Assembly: GCF_004345005.1 (NCBI RefSeq)
Contig: NZ_SMMX01000004.1
Coordinates: forward strand, 236,580-300,579
Length of the DNA: 64,000 nt
Direction of reading: 5' to 3'
From: Extibacter muris
Lineage (GTDB): Bacteria > Bacillota > Clostridia > Lachnospirales > Lachnospiraceae
Positions 8,224 to 16,973 of this stretch are shown piece by piece (position 1 is the stretch's first letter; each line of letters begins with the position of its first letter). Position numbers and translations under genes: made by a program. Under the pieces are notes generated by a model. The model did no database searches and was not told where the DNA came from. It saw only the letters and a program-made list of their open reading frames with translations.

Positions 8224-8562
8224 CTATCTGAGCATGACCGGCGTGCCTGCTTTGACGCAGGCTGATACGATGGTAAGCATCCAGGTGATCCCCCTCTCCT
8301 TCCGCTTATCATTGCACAGGCTGTGTATATTGTCATAGCTGTCTTCCATCCGCTCCCTGCCGGACAAAAGGGATGCCACTATCTTGACTGCCGCCCATAT
8401 CTGGCTGATTATGTACAGTACGAGCGCGGTCTCTTTCAGCACGCTCTGTTTCCGCCTCGTGTTCCGCGTTCTTCTGTCCAGTGCCCAGATACCCGCGGAC
8501 AGTCCCGTGAATGTGGCTGCATGGTGAATCCACGTACAAATCTTTAATTCTCTTTCCTCCAT
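8224..8562 (-). CDS. Small hypothetical protein with hydrophobic segments
   Basis: I do not recognise this 112-residue protein. The start at 8562 (MEERELKICTW) is preferred over a longer frame because the upstream portion overlaps the promoter of the DAHP synthase gene. A hydrophobic stretch (ALVLYIISQIWAAVKIVASLL, about residues 46-66) could cross the membrane, and the C-terminus (WMLTIVSACVKA) is also hydrophobic. It is divergent from the DAHP synthase gene and follows no obvious operon. The ribosome site is weak (GGGGTA), so the call is moderate. Confidence 0.5.
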   Translation of the reverse strand: MEERELKICTWIHHAATFTGLSAGIWALDRRTRNTRRKQSVLKETALVLYIISQIWAAVKIVASLLSGRERMEDSYDNIHSLCNDKRKERGITWMLTIVSACVKAGTPVMLR

Positions 8563-8656
8563 ACTCTCTGTACCCCTTATACTGATTGTTTTTCCTCTAT
8601 TATAGCTTATCCAAATGTCAAAACATAGTAAAAAATATCGCAAGTATCTACATATT

Positions 8657-8685
8657 TTTACAAAATGCGCGAACTGTGGTACAAT
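8657..8685 (+). promoter_or_regulatory. Sigma-A promoter of the DAHP synthase gene
   Basis: TTTACA (8657-8662) and TACAAT (8680-8685) are 17 bp apart, giving a short leader of about 30 nt before the start codon at 8719. No leader peptide or riboswitch is visible. Confidence 0.65.
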
Positions 8686-8718
8686 CAACTCCGTATAATA
8701 GAGAAAGCAGGTGATGTT

Positions 8719-9750
8719 ATGGGAATGACAGTAAATAAAGAGCTTCCTCTGCCGGCGGACTTAAAATCGGAGTATCCGCTTGCAGATGATATGATTGCAT
8801 TAAAACAGAAACGGGATAAGGAAATCCGTGACATCTTCACAGGATTATCTGACAAATTTGCGGTAATCGTGGGTCCATGTTCCGCTGACAATGAGGACTC
8901 CGTATGCGAATATGTCAGCCGGCTGGCTGGGCTGAATGACGAAGTATGCAGCCGGCTTGTGCTTATCCCAAGAATCTATACGAATAAGCCCCGCACTACA
9001 GGCGCGGGGTACAAAGGCATGCTCCACCAGCCCGTGCCGGATAAGGCCCCCGACCTTCTGGGAGGCATCATCGCCATCCGCAAGATGCACATACGCGCCA
9101 TAAAGGAGAGCGGGCTCACAGCCGCGGACGAAATGCTGTATCCGGAAAACCGCAGCTATCTGGACGATATACTTTCCTACGAAGCCATCGGCGCACGCTC
9201 TGTCGAAAACCAGCAGCACCGGCTGACTGCCAGCGGCATGGATATTCCCGTCGGTATGAAGAACCCTACGAGCGGGGATCTCTCCGTCATGCTCAACTCA
9301 GTTACCGCGGCCCAGAGCTCCCACAGCTTCATCTACCGCGGGCAGGATGTGACGACAGACGGCAATCCGCTCGCACATGTAATACTCAGGGGTGGCGTGG
9401 ACAAGTATGGCACATGCATCCCCAACTACCACTATGAGGATCTGATGCGGCTGCTTGCTTTGTATCAGGAACGGGAGCTGAAGAACCCTGCGGCGGTAAT
9501 CGACACGAACCATTCTAATTCCGACAAGCAGTTCAAAGAGCAGATACGGATTGTCAGCGAAGTGCTTCACAGCCGCAGATACGATTCCGGGCTGAAAAGC
9601 CTTATCAAAGGGGTGATGATCGAAAGCTATCTCGAAGAAGGCTGCCAGCCGATCGACGACAGCCGGGTATATGGAAAGTCTATCACCGACCCGTGTCTTG
9701 GATGGGAGGACACACGCCGGCTTATCCTGAAAATCGCCGACGAGGCGTAG
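8719..9750 (+). CDS. aroF: 3-deoxy-7-phosphoheptulonate (DAHP) synthase, class I
   Basis: Joins phosphoenolpyruvate and erythrose 4-phosphate in the first step of the shikimate pathway, in the cytoplasm. The 343-residue protein has the class I signatures GPCSADNED, PRTTGAGYKGM and MKNPTSGD, and ends with the metal-site segment DTNHSNSDKQF. The length fits E. coli-type AroF/AroG/AroH enzymes. The start at 8719 (MGMTVNK) is chosen because AGGTGAT precedes it and the promoter lies over the upstream in-frame extension. Its 3' end overlaps the convergent recombinase-like gene by 29 bp. The feedback amino acid cannot be told by eye. Confidence 0.93.
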   Translation: MGMTVNKELPLPADLKSEYPLADDMIALKQKRDKEIRDIFTGLSDKFAVIVGPCSADNEDSVCEYVSRLAGLNDEVCSRLVLIPRIYTNKPRTTGAGYKGMLHQPVPDKAPDLLGGIIAIRKMHIRAIKESGLTAADEMLYPENRSYLDDILSYEAIGARSVENQQHRLTASGMDIPVGMKNPTSGDLSVMLNSVTAAQSSHSFIYRGQDVTTDGNPLAHVILRGGVDKYGTCIPNYHYEDLMRLLALYQERELKNPAAVIDTNHSNSDKQFKEQIRIVSEVLHSRRYDSGLKSLIKGVMIESYLEEGCQPIDDSRVYGKSITDPCLGWEDTRRLILKIADEA

Positions 9751-10675
9751 GATTTCCGGCACCGCTCCCGGGCGGCTCTACTTTGAGCTTCACAAGATCG
9801 TTGGCTTTCCTCATCATATTCTCCCGGTAGCTCCTGCCACAGTAGCGCTTGATCTGCGTCACTGTAATTCCGAGCTGCCTGGCTGTCTCTTCTGGGCCGG
9901 CCCCGTAAGCGAACAGGGTGAACGCACAGGAATTCTTAAGCTCCTGTGCGCTGTATCCTGGAATCCCTGCCTGTAACGTATACTTCTTCATAAGGCGGCT
10001 TATGTACATCACGTTCAGCTTCTTGCCGCGGCTGTTGCGGAACAGGTACCCTTCCGCGGATTCTTTTTCAAGATACCGCTCCAGCACTTCTGCCGCGTCA
10101 GCCGGTACAAAGCATGGTTCCGTCCGGTCCCCTGCCGCTACATACACCCCATCGTCGTAAGCCGCGAAGTCTTCTATGCGAAGCCCGGCAATCTCTGTCG
10201 AGGACAGAGATACTCTGTACAGCAGGGTGAAGATGGTATAGGCCATCAGATCTTCTTCTGCAGCTTTGAACAGCGCATCCACATGTTCTACAGGTATTGA
10301 CCCTGCCAGCCTTTCCTGCCTTTCAAGCCCGTCCAAGAGATGACTGTAGTGGTCTTGAAATGCCTCATCTACCTCGTATGTAGCCTTGTTTGCTTCTATA
10401 AAGCCGGCAAAGGAATGAAGTTCTCTTATCTTCTTGGCAACCGTCTGTGCGCCCAGAATATTTTGTTTCTGCCTTTCTTTCAGATACAGATAATATCGTT
10501 CTGCATCCTTCCGGTCCATCCCAAGAAAATCCTTTGCGCAGAATTCCATGAACTCCTGTACGTCCGCCCGGTATGACGCCGCAGTCGTGCTGCTTTTAAA
10601 ATGCTTTATGTAATCCGGCCATATCCGTTCGCCGAGCTTCTTTGACGCCAGATCAGTCGTCAGCATGCACTCCAT
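9722..10675 (-). CDS. Tyrosine recombinase-like protein lacking catalytic residues
   Basis: The 317-residue chain has the two-domain layout of XerC/XerD-type recombinases: an N-terminal SAM-like core-binding domain (SSTTAASYRADVQEF) and a C-terminal catalytic fold (from about residue 135). The catalytic positions are altered. In the Arg-I box the expected TGLR reads SLSS, the HxLR box reads QELKNS, and LGH reads LGI. The Tyr position is uncertain in TQIKRYCGRS. A working strand-exchange enzyme is therefore unlikely. It may be a retained DNA-binding protein. No att sites or phage genes surround it. Ribosome site GGAGGGG supports the start. Confidence 0.75.
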   Translation of the reverse strand: MECMLTTDLASKKLGERIWPDYIKHFKSSTTAASYRADVQEFMEFCAKDFLGMDRKDAERYYLYLKERQKQNILGAQTVAKKIRELHSFAGFIEANKATYEVDEAFQDHYSHLLDGLERQERLAGSIPVEHVDALFKAAEEDLMAYTIFTLLYRVSLSSTEIAGLRIEDFAAYDDGVYVAAGDRTEPCFVPADAAEVLERYLEKESAEGYLFRNSRGKKLNVMYISRLMKKYTLQAGIPGYSAQELKNSCAFTLFAYGAGPEETARQLGITVTQIKRYCGRSYRENMMRKANDLVKLKVEPPGSGAGNPTPRRRFSG

Positions 10676-10836
10676 CGGAACCCCTCCCTGCTTGTACGAA
10701 AAAAGTCTTTCATTATGTTAATAGTATTATTCATACTATAACATTATTTTGCAAAAAATACAAGAGCGGGTGCGAATATGACGTGGACAGGCAATACTAT
10801 TACATTATCTGCCAGTCAAAGCTCCCGCTTCTGCAT

Positions 10837-11742
10837 TCATGCTCCGATAATGATTACCCTGTCTCCTTCCAGCCTTGCTTCCGCCCCAAGAGGCAGCGTC
10901 AGCGGGTCGCTCAGATGGCCTGCGCGCACATTGCAGATAACAGGGATATCTGTATCTTCCAGAATGGTACGGACAGCTTCCTCTCCGCTTCCGGGACGGC
11001 CTTCGTCGTCACATCCGGTCAGCCCGCCGATGATGACGCCGGCGGCATCGTCGAATTTACCGGCAAGCTTGAGCTGATAAAGCATTCCGTGGAGACGGTA
11101 CGGCTTCTCTCCCACCTCTTCCAGGAATAAGATCCTGCCCTTTGTGTCAATCTCATAAGGTGTCCCCATGAGCCGGCTGACGATAGTCATATTGCCTCCG
11201 GCCAGCCGTCCCTGCGTGGTACCGCTTCTGACGATGCGGAACGGTTCACCGTTCAGGTTGGACAGTTCCTTCCTCTTCCACGGCTCTGTCACCATGTCTA
11301 TAAACTGCCGCTGTGCATCCGGTGTGACCGGACGCTTGGGACTGTAGAGTGCCGGCCCGTGAAAGGATACGAGCCCGGTCTTATCCTGGATAGCCATATG
11401 TATGGCCGTTATATCGCTGAATCCTGAGAACACAGGCCGGTTCGTCCTTAACGCCTCATAGTCTATCTTGTCAAGCAGCGGTATCGTGCCATAGCCGCCC
11501 CACATACAGAGCACCGCCCTGTTATCTCGATTGCGCAGCACGCCGTTCAGCCGATCTGCCCGCTCTTCGGCCGTCCCCCGTTTGAATGCCATGTCCTCCG
11601 AGATGACGACTTGAAATCCGTTCCCTTCCAAAAAAGCCCGCGCATTGCGGATGCCCTCCTCTGTAAACGCATTGGCCGGATCGATGACGCATACCTGGTC
11701 TCCTTTTTTCAACGGGCGAGGATAAATCACTCTATGTTTCAT
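10837..11742 (-). CDS. LD-carboxypeptidase family protein (peptidase S66)
   Basis: A 301-residue serine peptidase of the LdcA/MccF family. LD-carboxypeptidases trim the terminal D-Ala from murein tetrapeptides; MccF members instead cleave the acyl-sulfamoyl adenylate of microcin C. The nucleophile box GFSDIT (about residue 113), the Glu box FLEEVGEKPYR (about residue 210) and the His box GHLSDPLTLPLG near the C-terminus form the Ser-Glu-His triad. The start at 11742 (MKHRVIY) has GAGGTTAG upstream. No signal peptide is visible, so a cytoplasmic recycling or immunity role fits. The exact substrate is open. Confidence 0.88.
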   Translation of the reverse strand: MKHRVIYPRPLKKGDQVCVIDPANAFTEEGIRNARAFLEGNGFQVVISEDMAFKRGTAEERADRLNGVLRNRDNRAVLCMWGGYGTIPLLDKIDYEALRTNRPVFSGFSDITAIHMAIQDKTGLVSFHGPALYSPKRPVTPDAQRQFIDMVTEPWKRKELSNLNGEPFRIVRSGTTQGRLAGGNMTIVSRLMGTPYEIDTKGRILFLEEVGEKPYRLHGMLYQLKLAGKFDDAAGVIIGGLTGCDDEGRPGSGEEAVRTILEDTDIPVICNVRAGHLSDPLTLPLGAEARLEGDRVIIIGA

Positions 11743-11823
11743 ATCTCTAACCTCATCACATACGATTTTTATACATTGTATAACCCATTCTAACATAATC
11801 TTGAAAATTTTTGCAAAAAGTTC

Positions 11824-11851
11824 TTGCAAAACCTGGCAAATACGCTATAAT
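11824..11851 (+). promoter_or_regulatory. Promoter of the tRNA-Thr gene
   Basis: TTGCAA (11824-11829), a 16-bp spacer and a perfect TATAAT (11846-11851) lie 32 bp before the mature tRNA. Confidence 0.7.
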
Positions 11852-11883
11852 AATATTTGTGGCTGCGGTCAAGCAGTCGACAG

Positions 11884-11956
11884 GCTGGAATAGCTCAGTC
11901 GGTAGAGCACTTCACTCGTAATGAAGGGGTCGTCGGTTCAAGTCCGATTTCCAGCT
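11884..11956 (+). tRNA. tRNA-Thr, anticodon CGU
   Basis: A complete 73-nt cloverleaf. The acceptor stem GCTGGAA pairs with TTCCAGC, the anticodon stem CTTCA/TGAAG encloses the loop CTCGTAA, and the T-arm is GTCGG-TTCAAGT-CCGAT. The anticodon CGT reads ACG (Thr). CCA is not encoded. A promoter precedes it and an intrinsic terminator follows within six bases. Confidence 0.95.
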
Positions 11957-11961
11957 TATAT

Positions 11962-11998
11962 AAAATCAGCGCAAGCCTTCCGGGTTTGCGCTGATTTT
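11962..11998. terminator. Intrinsic terminator between tRNA-Thr and mscS
   Basis: A 16-bp stem (arms starting AAAATCAGCGCAA and ending TTGCGCTGATTTT) with a five-base loop. A-rich and T-rich flanks allow it to stop transcription in both directions: the rightward tRNA and the leftward mscS gene. Confidence 0.85.
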
Positions 11999-12008
11999 AA
12001 TTGTCCTG

Positions 12009-12890
12009 CTATCTCTGTTGTTCCTGCTGTGACATATGCACCGTTACCTGCTGGTACGGAATCTCGATTCCCCTTGCATCCAGCGTCAGCTTGATCTCTT
12101 CCAGCAGCCGCCACCTTGTGGGCCAGAAGTCTTCGCTTTTCACCCATGCCCGGGCTCCGATGATGACCGCGCTCGCCGCCAGTTCATCCACGAATACGGT
12201 AATCTCTTCGTCTTTTAATATGCAGTCATCTTTTTTTAACAGGTTTTCAATGATATCTTTTGCCTTTCTCAAGTCCGCATGATAAGAGATGTCTACCTTC
12301 AGGTCGAGCCGTCTCTCGTCCTTGGCCGTAGCATTGGTCAGGCTGTTGTTCGTGAGCATGCCGTTAGGTATGACAATCGTCTTGTTGTCAATCGTGCTGA
12401 GCTTCGTGTAGAATATCTGGATCTCTTTCACCGTACCTTCATTGCCGTTGGAATCTTCAATGATATAATCCCCCACCGTGAACGGCTTTAGAAGAAGGAT
12501 GAGCACGCCTCCCGCAAAATTTGACAGGCTCCCCTGCAGCGCAAGGCCGATGGCAACGCCTCCGGATGCCACAAGCGCCGCCACAGATGTGGTATCCACG
12601 CCCAGTTTGGCGGCAATGGAGAATATGAGCAAGATGTAAAGCCCTACTTTGAGGACCGAATCTACAAACTGCTCCACGCCTTTATCGGCCTCAGAACGTT
12701 CCAGAGATGCCCTCACGATCTTCCTTGCCCATTTTATAAGGATCCTTCCGATAAAAAATGCAATGAGGGCAACCAATACTTTAATCCCAAATCCAATCAA
12801 AGCCGGAATATGGTCTTGGAAATACCGTACGAATTCATTGGCATTTTCCACCGCCTCCTGTGTAACTTCTGTGACTTCGTTTGTTCCCAT
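12009..12890 (-). CDS. mscS: Small-conductance mechanosensitive channel (MscS family)
   Basis: A 293-residue inner-membrane channel that releases solutes on hypo-osmotic shock. The N-terminal half has three hydrophobic segments; the pore-lining TM3 region is ASGGVAIGLALQGSLSNFAGG (about residues 110-130), matching the MscS Gly/Ala ridge, followed by the cytoplasmic beta domain (KPFTVGDYI). The length is close to E. coli MscS (286). It lies 20 bp after pgeF in the same direction and ends at the terminator by tRNA-Thr. The last residues are Gln-rich (SQQEQQR). Confidence 0.95.
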   Translation of the reverse strand: MGTNEVTEVTQEAVENANEFVRYFQDHIPALIGFGIKVLVALIAFFIGRILIKWARKIVRASLERSEADKGVEQFVDSVLKVGLYILLIFSIAAKLGVDTTSVAALVASGGVAIGLALQGSLSNFAGGVLILLLKPFTVGDYIIEDSNGNEGTVKEIQIFYTKLSTIDNKTIVIPNGMLTNNSLTNATAKDERRLDLKVDISYHADLRKAKDIIENLLKKDDCILKDEEITVFVDELAASAVIIGARAWVKSEDFWPTRWRLLEEIKLTLDARGIEIPYQQVTVHMSQQEQQR

Positions 12891-12910
12891 ATCTGATACT
12901 CCTCCTGTGC

Positions 12911-13744
12911 TTACTTAAGCGCAAGAAACGCACTTAAGTTCCCTCTTTTCTCTCCTGCCGCCCTGTGAGAGAAAAGTATGTCCGGATTGCAATGTGTGCA
13001 GACATTCGTCGTCGCTATATGTCCCTTTGTGATACCAGCATCCGTGAGCACATGTTCATTGGCTTTCCATAAGTTCAGCTGGTACTTTCCATCCCCTTTA
13101 TTATAGAACAGATCCGGCCAGCATTCATCAGGAAAATTTTCCCTGAATCGGCAGATCACATCCTCGCTCACCTCATAACAGTCCTGGCAGATCGACGGGC
13201 CGATGGCCGCAATCACGTCTTTCGGGTCTGTGCCATAATTGTGGGCCATCTTCTCGACAGCCGCCTTGCCGATACGCCCGACCGTGCCCCGCCACCCTGA
13301 ATGGGCAAGACCGATGGCCTTGCGCACCGGATCCACAAAAAAAAGCGGCACACAGTCGGCATAGAATGTGACGAGGCAGATACCTGGCACGTTTGTTACC
13401 ATACCGTCTGTCTCCAAAAAACGGGTGCCTCTGTCCTCTTCTTCAACTACCGCTACGTTTGTGGTGTGCGTCTGGTGCGTATATGTCATATCTTCCGGCT
13501 GCACACCGATAGCCGCGGCGATACGTCTGCGGTTCTCCTCCACGGCTTCCGGCGCGTCCCCCCGCGTCGTGCTGATGTTCATCGAAGCGCAGCTTCCCGT
13601 GCTGACGCCTCCAAGCCTTGTAGAGAACCCATGCTTTACGATGCCTGTCTCTTCCAGCAGCGGATAGGCGAGATACGGCACTCCTCCCTGTTCTCTGATG
13701 TCAAATATATGTTCCTTGTTCTTGTATTTCAAATCCAGCTTCAT
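12911..13744 (-). CDS. pgeF: PgeF/YfiH-family protein (multicopper polyphenol oxidase fold)
   Basis: A 277-residue protein of the YfiH/DUF152 family. Members act on purine nucleosides or as peptidoglycan editing factors. The metal site residues are visible in TYTHQTHTTNV, GLAHSGWRGTVG and the Cys-rich IGPSICQDCYEV. The length is normal. It sits 9 nt after yraN and before mscS in a leftward series of housekeeping genes, an order seen in other Firmicutes. The older name laccase is probably wrong for an anaerobe. The physiological role is not settled. Confidence 0.9.
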   Translation of the reverse strand: MKLDLKYKNKEHIFDIREQGGVPYLAYPLLEETGIVKHGFSTRLGGVSTGSCASMNISTTRGDAPEAVEENRRRIAAAIGVQPEDMTYTHQTHTTNVAVVEEEDRGTRFLETDGMVTNVPGICLVTFYADCVPLFFVDPVRKAIGLAHSGWRGTVGRIGKAAVEKMAHNYGTDPKDVIAAIGPSICQDCYEVSEDVICRFRENFPDECWPDLFYNKGDGKYQLNLWKANEHVLTDAGITKGHIATTNVCTHCNPDILFSHRAAGEKRGNLSAFLALK

Positions 13745-13753
13745 ATGTTCTCC

Positions 13754-14104
13754 TCAATATTCAAATGCATTCTTGATATGGGTTATCTCTTCGCCCAATA
13801 TCGCCACTACATCAAACCGGCAGGGTATCTCGGGCAGCCTGTTCGCGGTGATATAGTACATGGCGCATCTTGCAATCACGCGCTGTTTCCTTGCATCCAC
13901 CGCCTCAGCAGGATGGCCTTTGGATGTATTCCTTCTGTATTTTACTTCACAGAATACGAGAGAATCCCTGTCTCTTGCAATGATATCAATCTCCCCGATA
14001 CGGCACCGGTAATTATAGCAGATAATCTCATAACCACGCTCTTCCAGATACTTCCCGGCTATCTGCTCGTACCGGCCTCCCTCTGCTCTCTTATTGTATC
14101 CCAT
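13754..14104 (-). CDS. yraN: YraN family protein (UPF0102)
   Basis: A 116-residue protein with the restriction-endonuclease-like core of UPF0102: GEIDIIARDRDSLVFCEVKYR around residues 38-58, which holds the D-x(n)-E-x-K nuclease pattern. Relatives are thought to act on DNA during recombination or repair, but no enzyme activity is firmly established. It follows rnhB by 29 nt, an arrangement that is widely conserved. The final ALEMPIIE-like region is absent, and the length matches the family. Confidence 0.92.
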   Translation of the reverse strand: MGYNKRAEGGRYEQIAGKYLEERGYEIICYNYRCRIGEIDIIARDRDSLVFCEVKYRRNTSKGHPAEAVDARKQRVIARCAMYYITANRLPEIPCRFDVVAILGEEITHIKNAFEY

Positions 14105-14133
14105 CTCTACCTCTTAGCATCGCGGATTCCCTC

Positions 14134-14793
14134 TCATACGAAATTTCTGATGAAGGTCGCTCTGTGTATAGGAGAAGGCCCCAGTTCTTTCAGTCCGGCA
14201 ATATGTGCCTTCGTACCATATCCTTTGTTATTGGCAAAGTCATATCCCGGCAGAACCTGTTCATATTCCACCATAAGCCTGTCCCTTGTCACCTTGGCGA
14301 TTATGCTTGCCGCAGCTATGGATACGCTTTTGGCATCTCCTTTGATGATGGGGACCTGGGGAATGTCCACTTCGGGAATCGTTACGGCGTCATTGAGCAG
14401 GATATCCGGCCGCACCTTCAAGTCCGCGATTGCCATACGCATCGCCTCATATGTAGCCTGCAGGATATTGATTTCATCAATCCGCTGCGGGCCTGCGATA
14501 CCGATGCCCGCCGCTACGGCCTTCTCCATAATCTCATCATACAGCAGTTCCCTTTTCTTAGCCGACAGCTTTTTGGAATCATTCAGATACAGTATCGGAT
14601 TGTCTTTAGGCAGGATTACCGCACCGGCCACTACCGGCCCGGCAAGCGGTCCCCTGCCTACTTCATCTATGCCGCAGATATAGCGGCACATGTCATATTC
14701 CTTTTCATATACGCTCATGCTCTCAGTGCGTTCCAGCTCTTTCAGCAGCTTTTCTTCCTGCTTACGAAGCTTTTCTTCTTCCCGCTTATTCAT
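14134..14793 (-). CDS. rnhB: Ribonuclease HII
   Basis: Removes RNA from RNA-DNA hybrids and single ribonucleotides from DNA. The 219-residue protein has the RNase HII signature [20 protein letters not shown], which carries the first Asp-Glu metal pair, then [13 protein letters not shown] and the later Asp in INDAV-like [10 protein letters not shown] short charged N-terminal extension ([15 protein letters not shown]) looks like a coiled coil. It overlaps the upstream signal peptidase gene by 8 bp, so the two are co-translated. Confidence 0.96.
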   Translation of the reverse strand: MNKREEEKLRKQEEKLLKELERTESMSVYEKEYDMCRYICGIDEVGRGPLAGPVVAGAVILPKDNPILYLNDSKKLSAKKRELLYDEIMEKAVAAGIGIAGPQRIDEINILQATYEAMRMAIADLKVRPDILLNDAVTIPEVDIPQVPIIKGDAKSVSIAAASIIAKVTRDRLMVEYEQVLPGYDFANNKGYGTKAHIAGLKELGPSPIHRATFIRNFV

Positions 14794-15352
14794 GCTTGAT
14801 AACTCCTATATGGTCAAACGGATAGACACGAAGGAAAGCCCTCCCCATCAGATCCTTCCGTTTGATAACGCCTACGCTCGGGTCCCTGCTGTCAGAGCTG
14901 TGGTTCCTGTTATCGCCCATCACAAAATACTCATCCTCGCTGAGCGTGATTGGACTAGCCGCCGTCTGTGGGGACTGTATAGGTTCTGCTCCATACGTGT
15001 CGCTTTCCAGCTTCTGCCCGTCTATATATACATAACCGTCTGTCACCTGCACCGTTTCGCCAGGCAGGCCGATAATCCTCTTAATATAGTAAGTGTTCTT
15101 TTCATGTTTATATGGAAATACTATGATGTCAAACCTTTTCGGATCCCGGAAGCGATAGCTTATCTTATCTACGATCAGGCTGTCGCCGTCGCTCAGGGTC
15201 GGTTCCATGGAATAGCCGCTTACCCTGGTACGCTGCCCCACGAAGGTGATGATCAGGTACGTCAGGCCTACGATGATCAGTATGTAGAGAAGCCAGCCTC
15301 CCAGCTCCTTCAGTACACTTCCCCCCACATCTCTTTTTCTGCGTCTTGACAT
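14786..15352 (-). CDS. lepB: Signal peptidase I (first of two)
   Basis: Cleaves signal peptides of secreted proteins at the outer face of the membrane. The protein has 188 residues, with one N-terminal membrane segment ([19 protein letters not shown]), the catalytic Ser in SGYSMEPTL, the catalytic Lys in [12 protein letters not shown] and the C-terminal box [11 protein letters not shown]. This is a normal Firmicute SipS-type enzyme. A second lepB lies on the other side of rbgA. The start has AAAGGGG upstream. Confidence 0.95.
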   Translation of the reverse strand: MSRRRKRDVGGSVLKELGGWLLYILIIVGLTYLIITFVGQRTRVSGYSMEPTLSDGDSLIVDKISYRFRDPKRFDIIVFPYKHEKNTYYIKRIIGLPGETVQVTDGYVYIDGQKLESDTYGAEPIQSPQTAASPITLSEDEYFVMGDNRNHSSDSRDPSVGVIKRKDLMGRAFLRVYPFDHIGVIKHE

Positions 15353-15393
15353 ATGTCGTGTGCCCCTTTCTCAATGCTTACCTAAGCATTCTA

Positions 15394-16242
15394 TCATACT
15401 TCCGGCGGATATTCCAGTGTCAGGCGTCCCAGCTTGCCATTCCGGAAGTCGTCCAGAAGGAGCAGCGCAGCTTTTTCCGTATCCAGCTCATTGCCACGTA
15501 CGAGGCAGTGCCTGCTTTCTGCAATCCGGCTTAAAGTGGTATAGGCATCGTCGTCCTCTTCTACTGCATACTTGCTTTCCAGCACGCCCGGATAATTGTC
15601 CAGCATAAAGCGGAGCAGTTCTGCGCCCAGCTCCTCTGTCTGCAGTATGTCGTCTTTTATAGAGCCGACGAAGGCCAGTTTCAGCCCCACCTGCTGATCC
15701 TCAAACTTCGGCCAGAGAATTCCCGGCGTATCAAGCAGCTCCACCTGCCTGTTCAGACGTATCCACTGCTTCCCCTTCGTAACTCCGGGCTTATTCCCCG
15801 TCTTGGTACATGATTTCCCTGTCAGGCTGTTGATGAATGTAGACTTTCCTACATTTGGGATGCCGACTACCATGGCACGCACAGGCCGGTTCAATATGCC
15901 GCGCTTTCTGTCCCTCTCTATCTTTTCTCTGCAGGCTTCCTGGATCACGCCGTGGATGGATTTCATTCCGCCGCCTTTTTTAGAATTGACTTTCACGACG
16001 GAGAATCCTTTTTCCCTGAAGTATTCCGCCCATGCGTCATTCCATCTCTCTTCTGCCAGGTCTGCCTTATTCAGCAGAATCAGCCTCGCCTTGTGCCTCC
16101 CAAGCTCGTCTATGTCAGGATTCCTGCTGCTGAGCGGAATCCTGGCATCTACCAGCTCGATCACCAGATCTATCAGCTTTATATTTTCCTGCATCATACG
16201 TTTCGCCTTCGTCATATGGCCCGGGTACCATTGAAAATGCAT
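15394..16242 (-). CDS. rbgA: Ribosome biogenesis GTPase RbgA (YlqF)
   Basis: A circularly permuted GTPase needed for late assembly of the 50S subunit. In the 282-residue chain the G4 motif (LLNKADLAE, about residue 60) comes before G1 (GIPNVGKSTFINSL, about residue 128) and G3 (LLDTPGILWP), the hallmark of the YlqF/YawG group. The C-terminal RNA-binding tail is present. It sits between two signal peptidase genes, an order also seen in other clostridia. Confidence 0.96.
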   Translation of the reverse strand: MHFQWYPGHMTKAKRMMQENIKLIDLVIELVDARIPLSSRNPDIDELGRHKARLILLNKADLAEERWNDAWAEYFREKGFSVVKVNSKKGGGMKSIHGVIQEACREKIERDRKRGILNRPVRAMVVGIPNVGKSTFINSLTGKSCTKTGNKPGVTKGKQWIRLNRQVELLDTPGILWPKFEDQQVGLKLAFVGSIKDDILQTEELGAELLRFMLDNYPGVLESKYAVEEDDDAYTTLSRIAESRHCLVRGNELDTEKAALLLLDDFRNGKLGRLTLEYPPEV

Positions 16243-16253
16243 AATTGCTCTCC

Positions 16254-16844
16254 TTATCTTACAAATCCAATATTTTTTCTAGGGGATACCGTAAACCAGA
16301 CTTCCCCATATATATAGCTCCTCTTCACATTGCCTACGTCCGCGTTACGGCTGTCCTCACTGTTTTCACGGTTGTCTCCGAGCACAAAATACTCGTCTCC
16401 GCCAAGCGTAATCTTCTCGGAAGCTATCCCGACGTCACCGATGTCTGTCGTCTTGTAATCTTCCTCTATCTTCTTGCCGTTAATATAGATGCTGTTTTCA
16501 ATAAGCTCTACCGTCTCACCCGGCAGGCCTACGATACGTTTGATATAATAATGCGCATTTTCATTGCCTTTCGGCTTAAATGCTATGATATCCCCTCGTT
16601 TTGGGCTTGTGGCATTGTAGACGATCCGGTTGATAAGCACCACATCACCATTTTCAAGCACCGGATTCATCGAATCTCCTATCGTGCTGACCCGCTGCCC
16701 GAAATACCACACATACACGAAGGCCAGAAGGCAGACGACCGCAATTTTAAAAAACCACTTTCCGATTACAGGGAGATATTCCCAGTTGATGTGGATTCTC
16801 CTTCTCTTCCTGGCAAAGCCAAGGCTTTTCCTTCTTCTTCTCAT
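16254..16844 (-). CDS. lepB: Signal peptidase I (second of two)
   Basis: A 196-residue type I signal peptidase. It has a basic N-terminus (RRRRKSLGFARKRRR), one hydrophobic segment (WFFKIAVVCLLAFVYVWYF), the catalytic Ser in TIGDSMNPVL and Lys in YYIKRIVGLPGETV, and the GDNRENSEDSR box. It is clearly a paralogue of the gene at 14786 but not a recent copy, as the two differ widely outside the motifs. It lies 11 nt upstream of rbgA and downstream of the rplS terminator. Confidence 0.95.
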   Translation of the reverse strand: MRRRRKSLGFARKRRRIHINWEYLPVIGKWFFKIAVVCLLAFVYVWYFGQRVSTIGDSMNPVLENGDVVLINRIVYNATSPKRGDIIAFKPKGNENAHYYIKRIVGLPGETVELIENSIYINGKKIEEDYKTTDIGDVGIASEKITLGGDEYFVLGDNRENSEDSRNADVGNVKRSYIYGEVWFTVSPRKNIGFVR

Positions 16845-16897
16845 ACAGTATGAAAGGCCGAAGCCTTTCTAGGCACCTCCTGTCCCTTATATCAGAA

Positions 16898-16929
16898 AGA
16901 GGACAATATACATTATGTACTTGTCCTCT
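16898..16929 (-). terminator. Terminator after rplS
   Basis: A nine-base stem (AGAGGACAA/TTGTCCTCT) about 45 nt past the rplS stop, followed on the minus strand by TTTCT. It separates rplS from the lepB-rbgA genes. Confidence 0.65.
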
Positions 16930-16973
16930 CTTCGTACTTCTTGGAACATGAACCGTTCTAAAAGTATACGTTC

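Noticed and set aside
9722..10675. Integrase marking a prophage or integrative element
   Set aside because: No att repeats, excisionase, phage or conjugation genes nearby, and the catalytic residues are lost.
14786..16844. Two lepB genes as a recent tandem duplication
   Set aside because: The proteins agree only in catalytic motifs; multiple type I signal peptidases near rbgA are common in Firmicutes.
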